Below, in pieces: positions 46,729-59,659 of a stretch of DNA of 64,000 nucleotides. Origin of the DNA: Epichloe hybrida (Eukaryota > Ascomycota > Sordariomycetes > Hypocreales > Clavicipitaceae); contig JAFEKR010000001.1 in assembly GCA_019022495.1 (NCBI GenBank), positions 6,386,001 through 6,450,000 of the forward strand, in the 5' to 3' direction. Each line of letters opens with the position of its first letter. Position 1 is the first letter of the stretch. The notes beneath the pieces are model-generated. The model saw only the letters and a list, made by a program, of their open reading frames with translations. It made no database searches and had not been told where the DNA came from. Made by a program: the position numbers and the translations under genes.

Positions 46729-47592
46729 CTATTCTCTAATTATATTAACCCAGCAAGTATTTATTAATATCCTATTAATAGAGAGAATAAACCCTAGGAA
46801 TTTTACTGATTTCTTATAAAAAAAGCACTTAGAGGGTTTTATGTATAACTTTGCTAACCTTATACGTTTAAGGACTTGCTTAATGTATTTAGTATGCTCC
46901 TTCTTTATCTTAGAGAAGATTAAGATATTATCTAAATACACTATATAAATAATATTAACTAGCCTGTGTAGTGCTTTATAGATATAACTCTAGAAAGTAG
47001 CTAGGGTATTTATTAACCTAAAAGGCATTATAAGGTACTTATAGTGCCCGTAATATATATAAAAAGCTATCTTCTATTCATTACCTTCTTTAATATAAAT
47101 TTAGTAGTATATATCCTTAATATTAATCTTAGAAAAGAAACAGGCCCCTTAGTATTAATTAAGGATCTCCGAAATTAAGGGGAGAGCGTAGTAATTCTTC
47201 TACGTTACCTTATTAAGTCCTTAATAGTTAACGTATAGCTACAGCGTTCTATCCTTCTTTAGCATAAATAGGATAGGTACGCCTACTAGGCTCTTTAAGG
47301 GTCTTATCTAGCCTTTCTTTAGGTTATTATTAATATATTCCTAGAGCTCCCTAAGTTTACTTTAGGAGAGAGAATAAATTAGTCTATATAAGGGTATAGC
47401 TCCTAGTACAAGATTAATTACGTAGTTAGTTAACTTCTTTAATAGGAGGCTCCCTGCCTTATCTAATATAAACACATCTTTAAATTCGCGTAGTTCCTCT
47501 AGGATATCTTTAATAGTTCCGTATACTTTTGCCTCCTCTTTATCTTTAAGAGAGATAAACTTATTTTCTATTACGCTTATAATAGTATACAC
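46729..47592 (-). pseudogene. Reverse transcriptase remnant of the inner gypsy element
   Basis: Two surviving open stretches. 47362-47592 encodes the region upstream of the polymerase core, ending in INLVLGAIPLYRLIYSLS. 46729-46941 has YLDNILIFSK, the catalytic YxDD loop with the second Asp changed to Asn (GAT/GAC to AAT/AAC, a G-to-A change), followed by LYIKPSKCFFYKKSVKFLGF. Between them lie many stops. Non-functional. Confidence 0.88.
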
Positions 47593-49209
47593 GATTATCT
47601 TATTACATATTACCTTTATAAACTTACAGGGAGTTAGTAGTAAAAAGGCTACCTTTCTCTTTTTAAACCACTATTCTTATAAGTATAAGCAAAGATATAC
47701 GCGTTCTTCTATAAGCATGTGTATTCTAATTAATATAGGGCTTCCCTTTGCTCTTAGGTCCTTATTAATAGCTATATATAGTAACTTAAGGTCTCTCTCT
47801 TTACCCTATGAATCTTTAATTAAAATAGGTACCTTATAGACACTATATTAGGGAACTATTAAAGCCCTTACTACCTTTAAGATAGGTGTTATAGCCTTAG
47901 CCTAATTAAGCTTATAAGTCTATGTAAATTAGGCGCTTATAATATTAATCTTAGCGTAACTATTAAGATCCGCTACCATTTCAATGTCTTTATGCCTATA
48001 GATAGTAACTAGTATGTGGAATTAGTATCTTACTAGTACCCTAGTGTCTAAGGCAAAGGTAAGGGCTTTTACTTCTGCCTTTAGGAGTTTTCCTAACTTT
48101 CTTATTAGTCTTTCCTTAGCTTATTATAATTATAGAAGAAATGCTCTGTACTACTATAGTTATAGCACTGTTTTCTTCCTTATAGTCTATTATTATTTAG
48201 GTAGGTAGCTAGGGTCTTTTCCTTATCCTTATCCTTATCTCTTTAGTCCCTATTTGGCTAATGCCCTTGTGGGGAGTTATATCTTTAGTGTTAAGCTGCC
48301 TTATATAGCCCCTTCTCTTCTAAATTATTTAGCTTTTGCTTATTCTTTAATATTACCTCCTAGAATCACTAGGCAAGTTATATAATATCTTCTTATATTA
48401 GACTAGTGATGTCTATATGTAAGTTAATATAATCTTATAAGTTAGGAAGTAATTTTATAAAGAATATAAGAGCATAAGTCTTTTCTAAAGCTTGTTCTAG
48501 GTGTTTCTCTAGCAAATCTAAGTGAATACTAAACTTAATAGGACTCTAGCTCTCCTTTTGCTTTGCGTTTTCTAGCTATATGGCTATTTATACATTATAA
48601 CTTACGGAGTCTTTAAGTAGCGTAAGGGTCTAGTCTTAGAACTTATCCTAGTTATCCTTAGGATAATTCTAACTATTAGCTAGTTATTCTTTAATATATT
48701 AGTCCTATCTAGCCTAATAGTTTGTATGTATATAGTTAAGTGTAAAGAGGATCTTTTAGTTATTCTAGTAATACTTCTTCTTCGCCCCCTTAAAGGCATA
48801 GCTAAGGTTATTAAGCTATATCTTATGCTTCTATGGGTTTATAGGGTATTAGAGTTTTATAATGTTTTAGACCTTAACTTCTTAGTTACTAAGGCTTAAG
48901 GATAAACTATCCTTTTAGCCCCTTTTTGCTAGTTCTCTGTAAGATTATATTAAGTTAGTAAGCTTCTTTTCTTAATCCTATAGTTCCTTAAGTTACTTAA
49001 GCTAGGTAATTCGCTCCCTAACTACTACCTCTTTTACCACTATAGTAAAGGGTGTAGCTTTAGATAAGGTTATAAAATATGGTATATCCCTAGCTATAGT
49101 GTTACTATTATCTAGCTAATCCTAAGTAATATATAGTATAGTTCTAGTAAATTAAGTTATTCTCCCCCTTATATTACTCTTAGGTAGCTAGTAGGAGAAG
49201 CTTTAGAAT

Positions 49210-49411
49210 TATAAGAATAAAGGGATAGCTAGGTAAGAGATATAGGGGCGTTTATATATTAACTAAAGCTTGCTAGGTCTAAGTGTGTTATGCGTGTAAG
49301 TTACTAACTTATAGGTAGTGACTTGCTAGTGTTACGTGGACCTAGCCCTAGGGCGTGGTGCGCCCGCCTAGTGGTGCGCTAGCGCGCTAGTGTTGTGAGT
49401 AGGGCCTCACA
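49210..49411 (-). repeat. 5' LTR of the inner gypsy element
   Basis: 202 bp, plus-strand start TATAAGAATAAAGGG and end GTGAGTAGGGCCTCACA, followed directly by the GGGAC target duplication. Confidence 0.93.
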
Positions 49412-52400
49412 GGGACCTATATCTATCCTTAGAATTAGAGCGACCCCTTTATGCTAATTTAATAATCCGTAATCTATTCTCTAGTGTTAGTAGTATCTAG
49501 GAACTTCCTAGCCCTTACCACTACGGCGTCTATCTATAACTTATACGCCTTATCCTAGGCCAAAGACTAATCCTACAGAGACTAAAGGTGTTTATCTGTA
49601 AATATTAACTTACTAGCGGGCAGGACCCTTAACTCTATTAGGCTACTATTAGAAGCACTCCCCTCCGCTACTATAATAGGTTTAAGGTAAATATATAGTT
49701 ATCTTCCCTTAAGGGAAAACTTTATAAGACTAGTTACTAACTAGATAATTAGTGCCTTTACCCTTTCTATTCCTAGCCTCTCTAGATAACGCTATGATAG
49801 CGCATCTAGTTATTTTACTTAAGTACCTAGTCTATAATATAAATAGAAATTAAAGAGTGCTAGGGCCTTTACTTACTAAGCTTAATATTTAGATATCTCC
49901 CTTAGCGCTATAAAGTACTTAAGGTTCTTATAGTCTATTAGAATTATAAATAGTTTGCTTACGCCCTATAGCTCTGCTAACCATGCCTTAAGACAGGAGA
50001 TAATTACTAGTAACTCCTTATTATAAATTATATAATTCCGCTAAGCAGGTTATAACTAAGCTAAATAGTAGGCCACTGGATGTAGAATACTATTATTACT
50101 AAACTAGGAGAGACACCCCCCTAGGGCTATTCTAAAGCAGTCCGCCTCCACTAACATATCCCTTTCAGGATCCCACTAAGCTAGGATTAGGTATAACATA
50201 AAAGCTAACTTTAATACCTTAAAGGCCTTATTGTATCCCTCTGTCTAGTAGAATAGGACCCCCTTCTTTATTAAGTTAATTAGAGGGCCTGCAATGTTTA
50301 AGAAATCTAGTATAAAGTCACAATAAAAGTTAGCAAACCCTAGAAAACCATAAACCCCCTAAACCCTAGTTAGTGCCTCCTAATCCTGAATTACTATAAT
50401 CTTTTCTTTATCTGGACGGATAGCTTTCCTTACCTAAATAATAAACCCTAAGTACTTAACCTCTTTAGTAGTAAAGACACATTTCTTAATATCTAGGTTT
50501 AGGCTAGCCTATTATAATCTAGCTAGTACACCGCAAACCTTCTATATATAGTCCCTCCTTAAACCACCTAAGTAAACAAGCATATTATCAAGGTACGTAG
50601 TAATATAATCACTAAGTATCTCACTTAGCGCGCTATTAATATATCATTAGAAAGTTACTAGCACGCCCACTAACCCAAAGGGACACATAAGCTATTCAAA
50701 CAAGCCAAACCTAGTCCAAAATACGGTCCAGTATTCCTCGCCTTTGGCAATACATATACAATAGAACACTAATTATATATCTAGCTTTATAAACTACTTT
50801 ACCTTTAATAGTAACCACAGTGTTTCCTTTACTAATAGTAGGGGGTAATAATCTTATTCTATAATCTTATTAAGTGCGTAATAGTCTACGCAAAACCTCC
50901 AGCCACCCCTAGGCTTCTTTATAAGCAGCACTAGGGCCACTACTAATAAGGAGCTTGCTTAAATCCACCCCTTATCTATTAAGTCTATTACCTACTTCTA
51001 AATCTTAAGCAGATATTCTTAGGGTATGTTATATAAAGGTGCCTATAGTAAGTTAGGCTTACTACTATCTGCGTTACGCTTTAGTTAAATATAGTAGTCT
51101 GACTTCCCTTAATATAAGGGTAAGGCGCTTGCCTTACTTTCTAGAAATAAGTCTTAAAAATCCTATAACACCTCTAGTAAGAAAGCAAGAAGCTCTCTCT
51201 CTATAGGTTCTAGGGTTATATCAATCTATAAGATTAATATAATCTCCTACAAGCTTATAGCATATAGCTAGATATTCTCCTTCCGCTTACGCACATATTA
51301 TACTAAACCCACAAAGGTTAAGCTAAGAATTAAAACCATAGGATAGTTAACTCTCCTATTTACCATAGCCTATATATATAACCTATTTGTAAAGCTAACG
51401 CAAACTTACTGCTATACTATATCTAGCTTAATTTCATTTTGTTTTATCCATAGTGTCCCTAGGATTAGTTATCTTATTAATCCTAGGATTACATATACTA
51501 TAATTAGTATCTCCTATCTATCTAAATCTAGTTAAAACTAAACTATATATAATATATATAATTATTTCTCCTAACTCTCCTTTCCCCCTTATTTTACACT
51601 AATAGTAGTGTAAACTAACCTCTTAGTTAGAAGAGGGAGGTATTCTAATTAAAGCTTCTAGACTAGGCGTTTACTTATAGTAGCGTAATAGTTATAACCT
51701 ATATTAACCTAAGCATTTATAAAGGTAGTCTTATTAATTAGCATAGGAACTAAGAAGGGGCTTAAATCTATATTACTCTAGATCTCCTTATAGTCCCCGC
51801 TAGTAATAACTATATGCTATAAAGCCCCTATATACCTCTTCCCTATATCCCCTATTAAATAACTTAATAATAAGGTTACTCTTTTTCTAACTAGTTCGTG
51901 GATTTATTATCTAAGTTAATAGTAGGTGTCTCTTTAGTGTTATAAGCGTTTATAGAAGACTTTATCTAAGGATAGATAGCAGGATATAGTAAGTATACTA
52001 TAGTAAAATACTTAGAGGAGCTATATCACAAGTATTAACCCTTATTATAGCGTGTGTTAAGCATATCCTAGGTAACTTACTTAGCCTATTTACTACCTCT
52101 CTTATTACTTAACTTATAGTAACCCACAGACTTTCTAGAATTTTATTAGGTCCCTAACATACCTATAGAGTAAATATCTATTATTAGTGTGTCCTTATCC
52201 TATATCTTAGCCTTATTATACCTAGGCGCTATATTACCTTATTTCTATATACAGTGTTTTTCCTCTAGGTAGTAGGACTTAATATCTAGTATAATGCTTT
52301 AATAGTAGGCTATTACTACTATGTAGTTAGCCTAGGGAATATCTTGCCTAATACTATAGTCCCTTATTTACTTATTAAGCGCTATGCATAACTTAAATAA

Positions 52401-52887
52401 CTTCACTAAGTCTACCTACCTAAGCCCCCTAGCTAAAGCTAACTTCTGTTTAAAGTAAATATAGAAGTTACTAAACCTTTTATTCTATTATTATATTAAC
52501 TAGTTAAGTTCTATAATAGCTATTTCCTATTAGTAAGGGTTATTAAATATCTCCCCTAGGTAATTAAGAAGCTAAGACAAATAAAAGTTCTTAAGATAAC
52601 CTTTCTTAAAGAAGGGTGTGACTTATGCTTAGACCTTAGCTAATAGGTTCTAGTAAATAAAACACTACTAATCCTAATTACCACTAATAAACTCCCTATC
52701 CACTAGTAGTTTATAAGTTATAAGGCCCTTCTAGGCTATAAATAGGACCCTATTACTATTAAAGGGGGGACCTATTAGTAAGGGTTTTTACTTAATCTAG
52801 GTTAGTATAGGTGCTATATTTTACACATAAGCTAAGTACTAGATCTACTCCGCCTGCTGTTTTACCTATTATTATAAGTATATTAAC
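49412..52887 (-). mobile_element. Outer chromodomain Ty3/gypsy element, 5' portion
   Basis: Continuation of the element cut at 42,811. On the minus strand the reverse transcriptase core is readable near 50,565-50,605 (YLDNMLVYLGG, again with the YxDD loop altered to YLDN). Polymerase-like sequence continues to about 51.5 kb, and protease/gag would lie at about 51.5-52.9 kb, where I cannot confirm domains. It meets the copia insertion at 52,888 and may continue after it at 59,660. No 5' LTR was found. Confidence 0.65.
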
Positions 52888-53145
52888 TGTTGATTCCTTC
52901 GGATCTTCATTGGTTCAATCGTGGCCAAAGACTAGACTAATTGTGGGTCCGGCGCGATGCACGCGATGCGATTAGCTGCATTAATTCGCCACCCCCTTTT
53001 ATGCCTTATATACGGATTTCGCTTACTTTTCTAGCATCTAGACTTTCCCTCTCTTCTCTCTCTTTCCTAGCTAGCTAACTATCTATCATTAACTTTAAAT
53101 TTATACGGGATTTATTACCTGCGCAGGACCTTAGTGTATCTAATA
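52888..53145 (+). repeat. 5' LTR of the copia element
   Basis: 258 bp, starts TGTTGATTCC. It aligns without gaps to 59402-59659, and every difference I could see is a transition. Confidence 0.93.
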
Positions 53146-54079
53146 CTAATTAGTGGTTAACTTCATAACTATAGATAAGCTAGGTATCATAAGAAGAGAT
53201 ATTTCTATAGACACTACTACTACTACCCCTTATTATACTATAATAGTTATTATGGTAGAGAGGCATAACTATATAAGTGTGCTAAAGGAAGAGACTAGAA
53301 TCCTAGTTATAGGCTTATTAGGCTTCTAAGGAATTAATCTATTAACCCTTAAGCTTAGGGATATAACTTCGTTATATCTATCTAGGATATTGTTATTAAT
53401 TGTTGATTTTATTGTCTATTACGAGAAAACTAACCGAACAACCAAATCTATTGCCATAAGGCATTTATTTCGAACCTAACGTTAAATAACCTTAGCTAAG
53501 CTAGCTAACATATCTATAACTTCTCTATAAATATTCCCTTTATCTAACAGACCTTTAATCTATTTGCACAAGCATCTACTACTTGTTTTTTACCCCCTTT
53601 ATTATTAGTGCTATTTGCCCTATACCTATTAGCAAGAAAGAGAGATTACCTCCTTCCCTTCTTTTCATAAAAAACAGGAAGTGGCAATTCCTATTATTCC
53701 CTTATTACTTTCCCTGTTATTTTCTAGTTACTTTTAGAACTTCTATTGCTTTCTTTATTTCTATTAATTTATTCTTATTACTACTTTTACTACTTCTACT
53801 ACTTTTTCTTCCGTTTTTCCTGTTTTCATAATCTTCTAATTTTATTAGAGTGACAACGCTCCTAAAAAGCGAAAGAAGAACCTTATAATAGTAATAAGCA
53901 AACATAGGAGCTTAATTAGTAGCAAAAATAACAAATTAGTAACATTCCTTTTATAGTTAAAGATAGCAGAGAAATCTAGACCTTTCATAAGAGGAAGGGC
54001 TGCTAGTAATAGCAAGGCTCTAATTATTACCCCTAAGAGACCTTAAAGGTATAAATTACCCCCACGCCTTTAATAGCTT

Positions 54080-57000
54080 ACTTACAAATTCTCGTATAAC
54101 TAGAAAGAATTTGTTAAGCTAGATCTAGAGACTACTACGCAGCTTAAGCTTAATAACTAGATTATAAGATTTATTAACCTAAGTAAACATTAAGGTTAGA
54201 GAGATAATAACCTATAGGAATCATTCTAAGAAGACTTTAAAGGCTAGTCTAAAGATACCTTTAAAAGGACATCTAAGGATGTTATTAGAGAATTACGTAA
54301 TTCTTTACAAGATCACGGTGTCCTTATTAGGCAAGGCCTAGGATATTTAATCCTAGCATCGCTTAAGGAAGTGCTTTATTAAACCTTAATGCCTATTTAG
54401 CTATAGGAAAGATCATAAGAAAGACCACAATCTTCCAAACCCCTAGAACCTCAATATTAACAACCCTAACAACTTACCCTAGAAATCAACCTTCCCTAAC
54501 CCTAGAGATTGCTTAAACCCTTACAAGAACCCCTATAATAATCCCTATTATATTAACAGCTCTATCCGGACAATCATTATTAAGAACGACTAGTGGACTA
54601 TTATTCATAATAAATTATGCCTTTATAGTAATTCCCCTCTGAAGATTAGATTATAAAGAAAATCTCAGAGCTTACGAAGATATATAAGGATAGCGACCGC
54701 TATAGTGGAAAGCTATATAACTTCTTAACGCTAAAGATTATGCTCTTTAAAAACAAGTGTAATAGAATTAACCTTCCTTAAACGTATTATTAGAAGGCTT
54801 TCCTTATTATATTAATAGGTAATGCTAAGTAATACTACCTTAATTACCTCTTTAGGAATAACTATTCCTATAAAGAGATAATTACTTATATTTATTAACG
54901 CTTTAAGATAGAAAGTAACTAGTAATTCTATTACTATAAATAGAGTAGTATAATACTAAAGAGTATAATTAAGAGAAACCCTAATAAAAGCAAGCTTAAG
55001 TGCCTTAAGATTATATTATTAACCCTTAAGAAGATTTACAGAGGCCTATACCTTACTAAGATAGTAAATACTAAACTTTATAAGTAAGCCTTAAATACTA
55101 TAGCTAGTGTGCTTAAATATTAGATAGTAAAATATATACACTCCATAGGCTTTAAAAGTCTTACTAGAGACCTCTATAAGGTAATTACTATTACGGAATT
55201 AAATAAGAAGTCCTCCTAATACCTTTAGTACTAATAAGGAGACCCTCTAGAGGCTATATTCACTAATTATTAGTATAGATAGCAATTATCCCCCTATAGC
55301 AAAGGAAGTTATTACGGACGGAGCCCTAGACTAAGCACTAAGCGCTACTTTATATGCGGCAAGAGCAGCTACTAGTCCTCTAATTACTTTACTAAAGAAT
55401 ATTAAAAGGAAAAGGATTACTAGTAGGCTAGTAAAACATATTATACACCCCCTTTAAAGAAGAGATTCTAGGTATTCCTTACCTCCTATAAAGGGTAGGA
55501 TAATAATAAGCCTAATAAAGGCTTAGGTTAGAATTAGGAAGCATATCTTTTAGCCTACATAGAAGCTAAAGATAATAATAATAATATAGAGAAGCTACTA
55601 TTAATAGTATACCTAAGTATTATATAATTCTTCTACTCTAGATTACAGACTAACTATAACGCTACTAATATTAATATCCTTATGACCTTAAATAATTAAG
55701 CCTTCTAACACGTATTCCTTAGGTAGGAGCTCTATAAGCTATAAGAGTGTAATAAAGGCTTAATTTACTATATCTCTAAAGAACACTATTCTAAAGAGGT
55801 CTTTAAAGGGATTATGCCTAATACTAGCGCTATAGGAAAGTTAACCGCAGGAGAGGTATAAGTAAAGGCTTTATTAAGATTAATGCCTTTATTAAAGGTA
55901 ACCCCCTATAAACCCTAAATTATCACATTTAGCGCTAGATTAGTAGTTATAAAAGGAATCCTTTATATGCCCACGGAACTTAGAGAGCTTGAATTTTATG
56001 TCCTTAACATAACTACTCTCTTTCTCTTCTTAATTACTAATATAGACAAGATATAAGTTAAGATTAATAACCTTACTAACATGCTTATCTAAGGCAACAA
56101 GACTATACCCATTATGTAACAATAGGGCTATCCTTAGTGGTTACTAGAAGCGAAAGAAATGGTTGCCTTCTACCTTTTAGAAGAAGATATCTATTAATTA
56201 CATTATTAACTTAGTCACCCTTCCGTTTAATAACTTATAAAGATCCTTTACTAAGCTAGTTATAAAGTTAAACGCTAGGTAATTAAGGAATTAACTAAAG
56301 TCTACTACTATTGCTAGATATATAGAAAGGCCCCTGGTTGATTCAAGTTTATAATTAAAGATAACCACGAATTTAACTACAAGATTATTATTAATATCGT
56401 ACAAATCAATAGCTAACTAGTGCTTTACATTGTTAATTTAGCAACCTTGTTCTAAGTAGCCTAATTCCTTAATCTAAAGAAGCAGAAGGCTTGAGATATC
56501 TAGGATGTAATCCGCGAATATTAGATTGATACTTATCTTAGACCTCTAGATTAGATTATCTACGATGCTAGTAATAACTTCGCTTCCGCTGAATTTAGGT
56601 ATTATGCTTGATTAATGTTAATTAAAACTAGTGAGATACTAATCAAAGCCTATAATAGCATTAGAAAAGTTAAGAGATACTATAGACCTTTACGCTAAGC
56701 CTATAATATTATCACAGACTCAATTAGAACAGAGCTTACGCTAGAGTAATGCCTCTAAATAGCTGTTAAGGCTATTAACGACTCTATAGGCCTAAATAGT
56801 ATTATTCTAACTATACTAGTCTTTAGAGGCTACCTATAGATAATAGATAAGTTACTGCTAAGTGTCTTTATTATTTAATATACTAAGGTAATTCATAAGG
56901 TAATAGATAAAGTCTAATGTCTTCTAGCTTTGTGGTAGGTCTGTGATGCCCTTAGAGCCTAGAATAGCCCTAATATAGCGCCTATATATTAGCTACCCCT

Positions 57001-59170
57001 ATAGGCTAATATATGTGTATAGAGAGAGAAAGGTAGCTAGTATAGCTTATATAAGCTACTTACTACTAATAGAGAGACTTATACTATTAATATACCCTAT
57101 AGCCTAGTAAAGTTTTGCTTTATAGTAGTAAAGCCCTATTATAAAGACTTATATATTATAGAGGGACTAGAGTAGTAGGAGATAAAGCCTTATAATATAC
57201 TAGAGTAGCAGGAGATAAAGCCTAGTAATATAAAGGAAGAAGTAACTATATAACTAACTACTGCTAATAAAAGAGATTCTCTAATAAAAGATAGTAAAGA
57301 GCTATAAACACTAGCTAAGAGAAAGTAAGGGAGACTAAGAAAGACCCTTATAGTGTAATTTATAAGTGTAGGAGAGTTTAATAAAGAGGCTTATAAAGCC
57401 TAAAAGGCCCTAAGGGGAAGCTATTAAGTTAAAGACTTATTACCATGCCCTAAAGGAATAAAAGTAAGGAAAAGAAGACCTTATAGCCCTAAGAAGGATA
57501 TTAGCCTAGTTTAGCTTTATGTACTTATGAATGAAGATTAAGAGGAGGCCTTTATTTAAGAGATTATAACTAGAGGGATACTAAGTATAGTATTCCTTAT
57601 AGTAAAGGAAGAGGCTAATTAGAACCTTGCCCTTTAGCTCCGCTAAGAAGGAAGGATTATAACCCTAGGAAAACCCTTTAAGTAGTCTAATTAAGCTAAG
57701 ATTAACGCTTTATAAGCTTATAATATGTTTAAATTTGTTAAGTTTAACCTAGCGAAGCACGGAGGCCATAGAATCTTTGATTCTTATATAGTTAGAGAGA
57801 TTAAAGGCAAAGGAATAGACTTGCTGTATAAGAAATCTTATCTCGTTATACAAGGCCATAATAACAAAGGAAAGGAATTTATCCTAACGTAATTGCTAAT
57901 AATTTAATGAGTAAGCTAGTGACTAATCGTAGCTATTGCTTCGTTATTAAGAAGAAGAGGTATTTACCTTTAGATTTGTAATATCACATAAGCTTACACC
58001 TAATCGCACATGGTGCTAATAAGGCTAATTATCGTGAGATTGCTAAAGCAAATTACATATCTCTTTCTAGAAGGGACTATAATTAAATTAATTAGACCTC
58101 TTTATAGGATTGCAGAGGCCGGAACCTACTAGTAGGTAACGTACTTCTATCACTATAGGGATAACCTTAATATAATAACTTTAACCTATAATCCCTGCTT
58201 ATTAATCACAGCTCTGAATAATAAGAACCTCTTTAGCATCGTTAGAATACAAACTAATAATATATTAAGCCTAAGTGATAATAACTTCTTCTAAAAAGAA
58301 GAGAAAGAGCTCTAGAAGGCTAACTTCATAGCTAAAGAAAAGTAATAATTAACCGCTAAGAATCCCCTTATCTTCAATAGCTATATCTTAACCTAAAACA
58401 CTAATAACTTGCTAATATTAACCTAGAAAGGCTAGAGTTAGAAGATTAAGGAAGTTAATCCTTAATCCCTAATAGTAAAGCAAGATTATGTGGAGTAATA
58501 AGCGCAAGGAAGCTATATTATAACTATATGTTAACTAGAGGCTTCGTACGACCTTTTAATTACAGCTTAACACTAAGAGCCCTTTACAGAAGATATTGCA
58601 CGTCTTAATAAACGCCTTAAATAGCAGATTAAGAATTAATAACACAGACTATAATATATCCCTTTAATTCTTAAAGAGGCGAAGCTCTTTGTGTTCGTAG
58701 ATAGATCGCTTGCTAATAACAAGGATTTAAGCTTATAGATTAGATACGTGATTATAATTAGTAATAAGATAATATAAGATAATAATACCTTTATTATAAA
58801 AGGCAATATTATTACGTATAGCTTAATAAAGAGCAAGAGAGTTACTTATAGCGCGCTTGCCTCTAAGTTATATAGCATAGTTCAAGGCGTAGATATTACC
58901 TACGTGATTTCCACGACTTTACATTAGATCACGGATTGATTGAAGATGCCTTGAATTCCTATGATTCTCTGTACTAATTCTTTTTTATTATATAAATATC
59001 TTATGAAGCTAGGAACTATAAAGGAGAAAAGACTAATAATTAATATTATAGCCCTTCGTTAATTGTACGAAAGGCATAAGATCTATGAAGTTAGATGGAT
59101 TAATGGCAATGATAATCCAGCGGATACGATGACAAAAGCATTACCAAATTCATTACTTTTCTCTTTAATT
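54080..59170 (+). pseudogene. Degenerate gag-pol of the copia element
   Basis: One plus-strand polyprotein can be followed from gag (about 54.1 kb) to the RNase H end (about 59.17 kb) across numerous TAG/TAA stops and some frame changes. The longest surviving fragments are short. Frames on the opposite strand or out of phase (53583-53831 +, 58636-58836 -) are by-products of AT-rich sequence. Confidence 0.8.
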
Positions 59171-59401
59171 AATTTAAATAAATTAATAATTTATGTTAAA
59201 GGATAGGTAAAGAGACCCGTGATATTAAGGGATAGGAGCTTAGGTAAGGAATAATGGATTAATTTAATTAACTAATGCCACAACAGCCAATTAGAGCAGC
59301 GGATTCCTATTAAGGGATCTACTAGTGTACACTTTCCTTTAATCTAATTTTTACTACGTTTTTAAGCTCTTTAGCCACGAAGGAAAAAGAGAGATTACTA
59401 G

Positions 59402-59659
59402 TGTTAATTCCTTTAGATTTTTATTGGTTTAATCGTGGCTAAAGACTAGACTAATTATAGGTTTAGCGCGATGCACGTAATGCGATTGGCTGCATTAATT
59501 CGCCACCCTCTTTTGTGCCCTACATACGGATTTCGCCTACTTTTCTAGCATCTAGACTTTCCCTCTCTTCTCTCTCTTTCCTAGCTAGCTAACTATCTAT
59601 CATTAACTTCGAATTTATACGGGATTTATTACCTGCGCAGGACCTTGGTGCATCCAACA
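59402..59659 (+). repeat. 3' LTR of the copia element
   Basis: 258 bp, starts TGTTAATTCC and ends GTGCATCCAACA, followed directly by the TTAAC target duplication. Confidence 0.93.

Larger units (their letters stand above)
42812..49411 (-). mobile_element. Inner chromodomain Ty3/gypsy retrotransposon, full-length structure
   Basis: 6,600 bp bounded by two 202-bp LTRs (42812-43013 and 49210-49411) and a perfect 5-bp target duplication GGGAC (42807-42811 and 49412-49416). Minus orientation: a polypurine tract (minus strand AAAAGTGGGGGGGTAATTA) abuts the LTR at 43014, reverse transcriptase lies at about 46.7-47.5 kb, and a chromodomain (DEYLVK, KG, LSEYN) at about 44,400-44,480. All coding regions are full of stops. 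The region between the chromodomain and the 3' LTR (43.03-44.4 kb) is unusually long and may hold an antisense frame. Confidence 0.92.
52888..59659 (+). mobile_element. Ty1/copia retrotransposon, full-length structure, RIP-inactivated
   Basis: 6,772 bp with two 258-bp LTRs (52888-53145 and 59402-59659) and a perfect 5-bp target duplication TTAAC (52883-52887 and 59660-59664). Plus-strand domain order is copia-like, with integrase before reverse transcriptase: a zinc-knuckle-like CGKSSY at about 55,350; LSHPSV of the pre-integrase region at about 56,210; integrase at about 56,340-57,000; reverse transcriptase start at about 57,730 (KFNLAKHGGHRIF, GKGIDLLYKKSYLVIQG); and the RNase H end at about 59,045-59,150 (LYERHKIYEVRWINGNDNPA). 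Many stops in every domain. Confidence 0.93.

Noticed and set aside
53583..53831. 82-codon plus frame in the copia element
   Set aside because: Phe/Leu-rich translation of pyrimidine-rich AT-biased DNA in the element leader; not a membrane protein.
58636..58836. 66-codon minus frame in the copia reverse transcriptase region
   Set aside because: Antisense to the decayed polyprotein; hydrophobic composition follows from AT bias.
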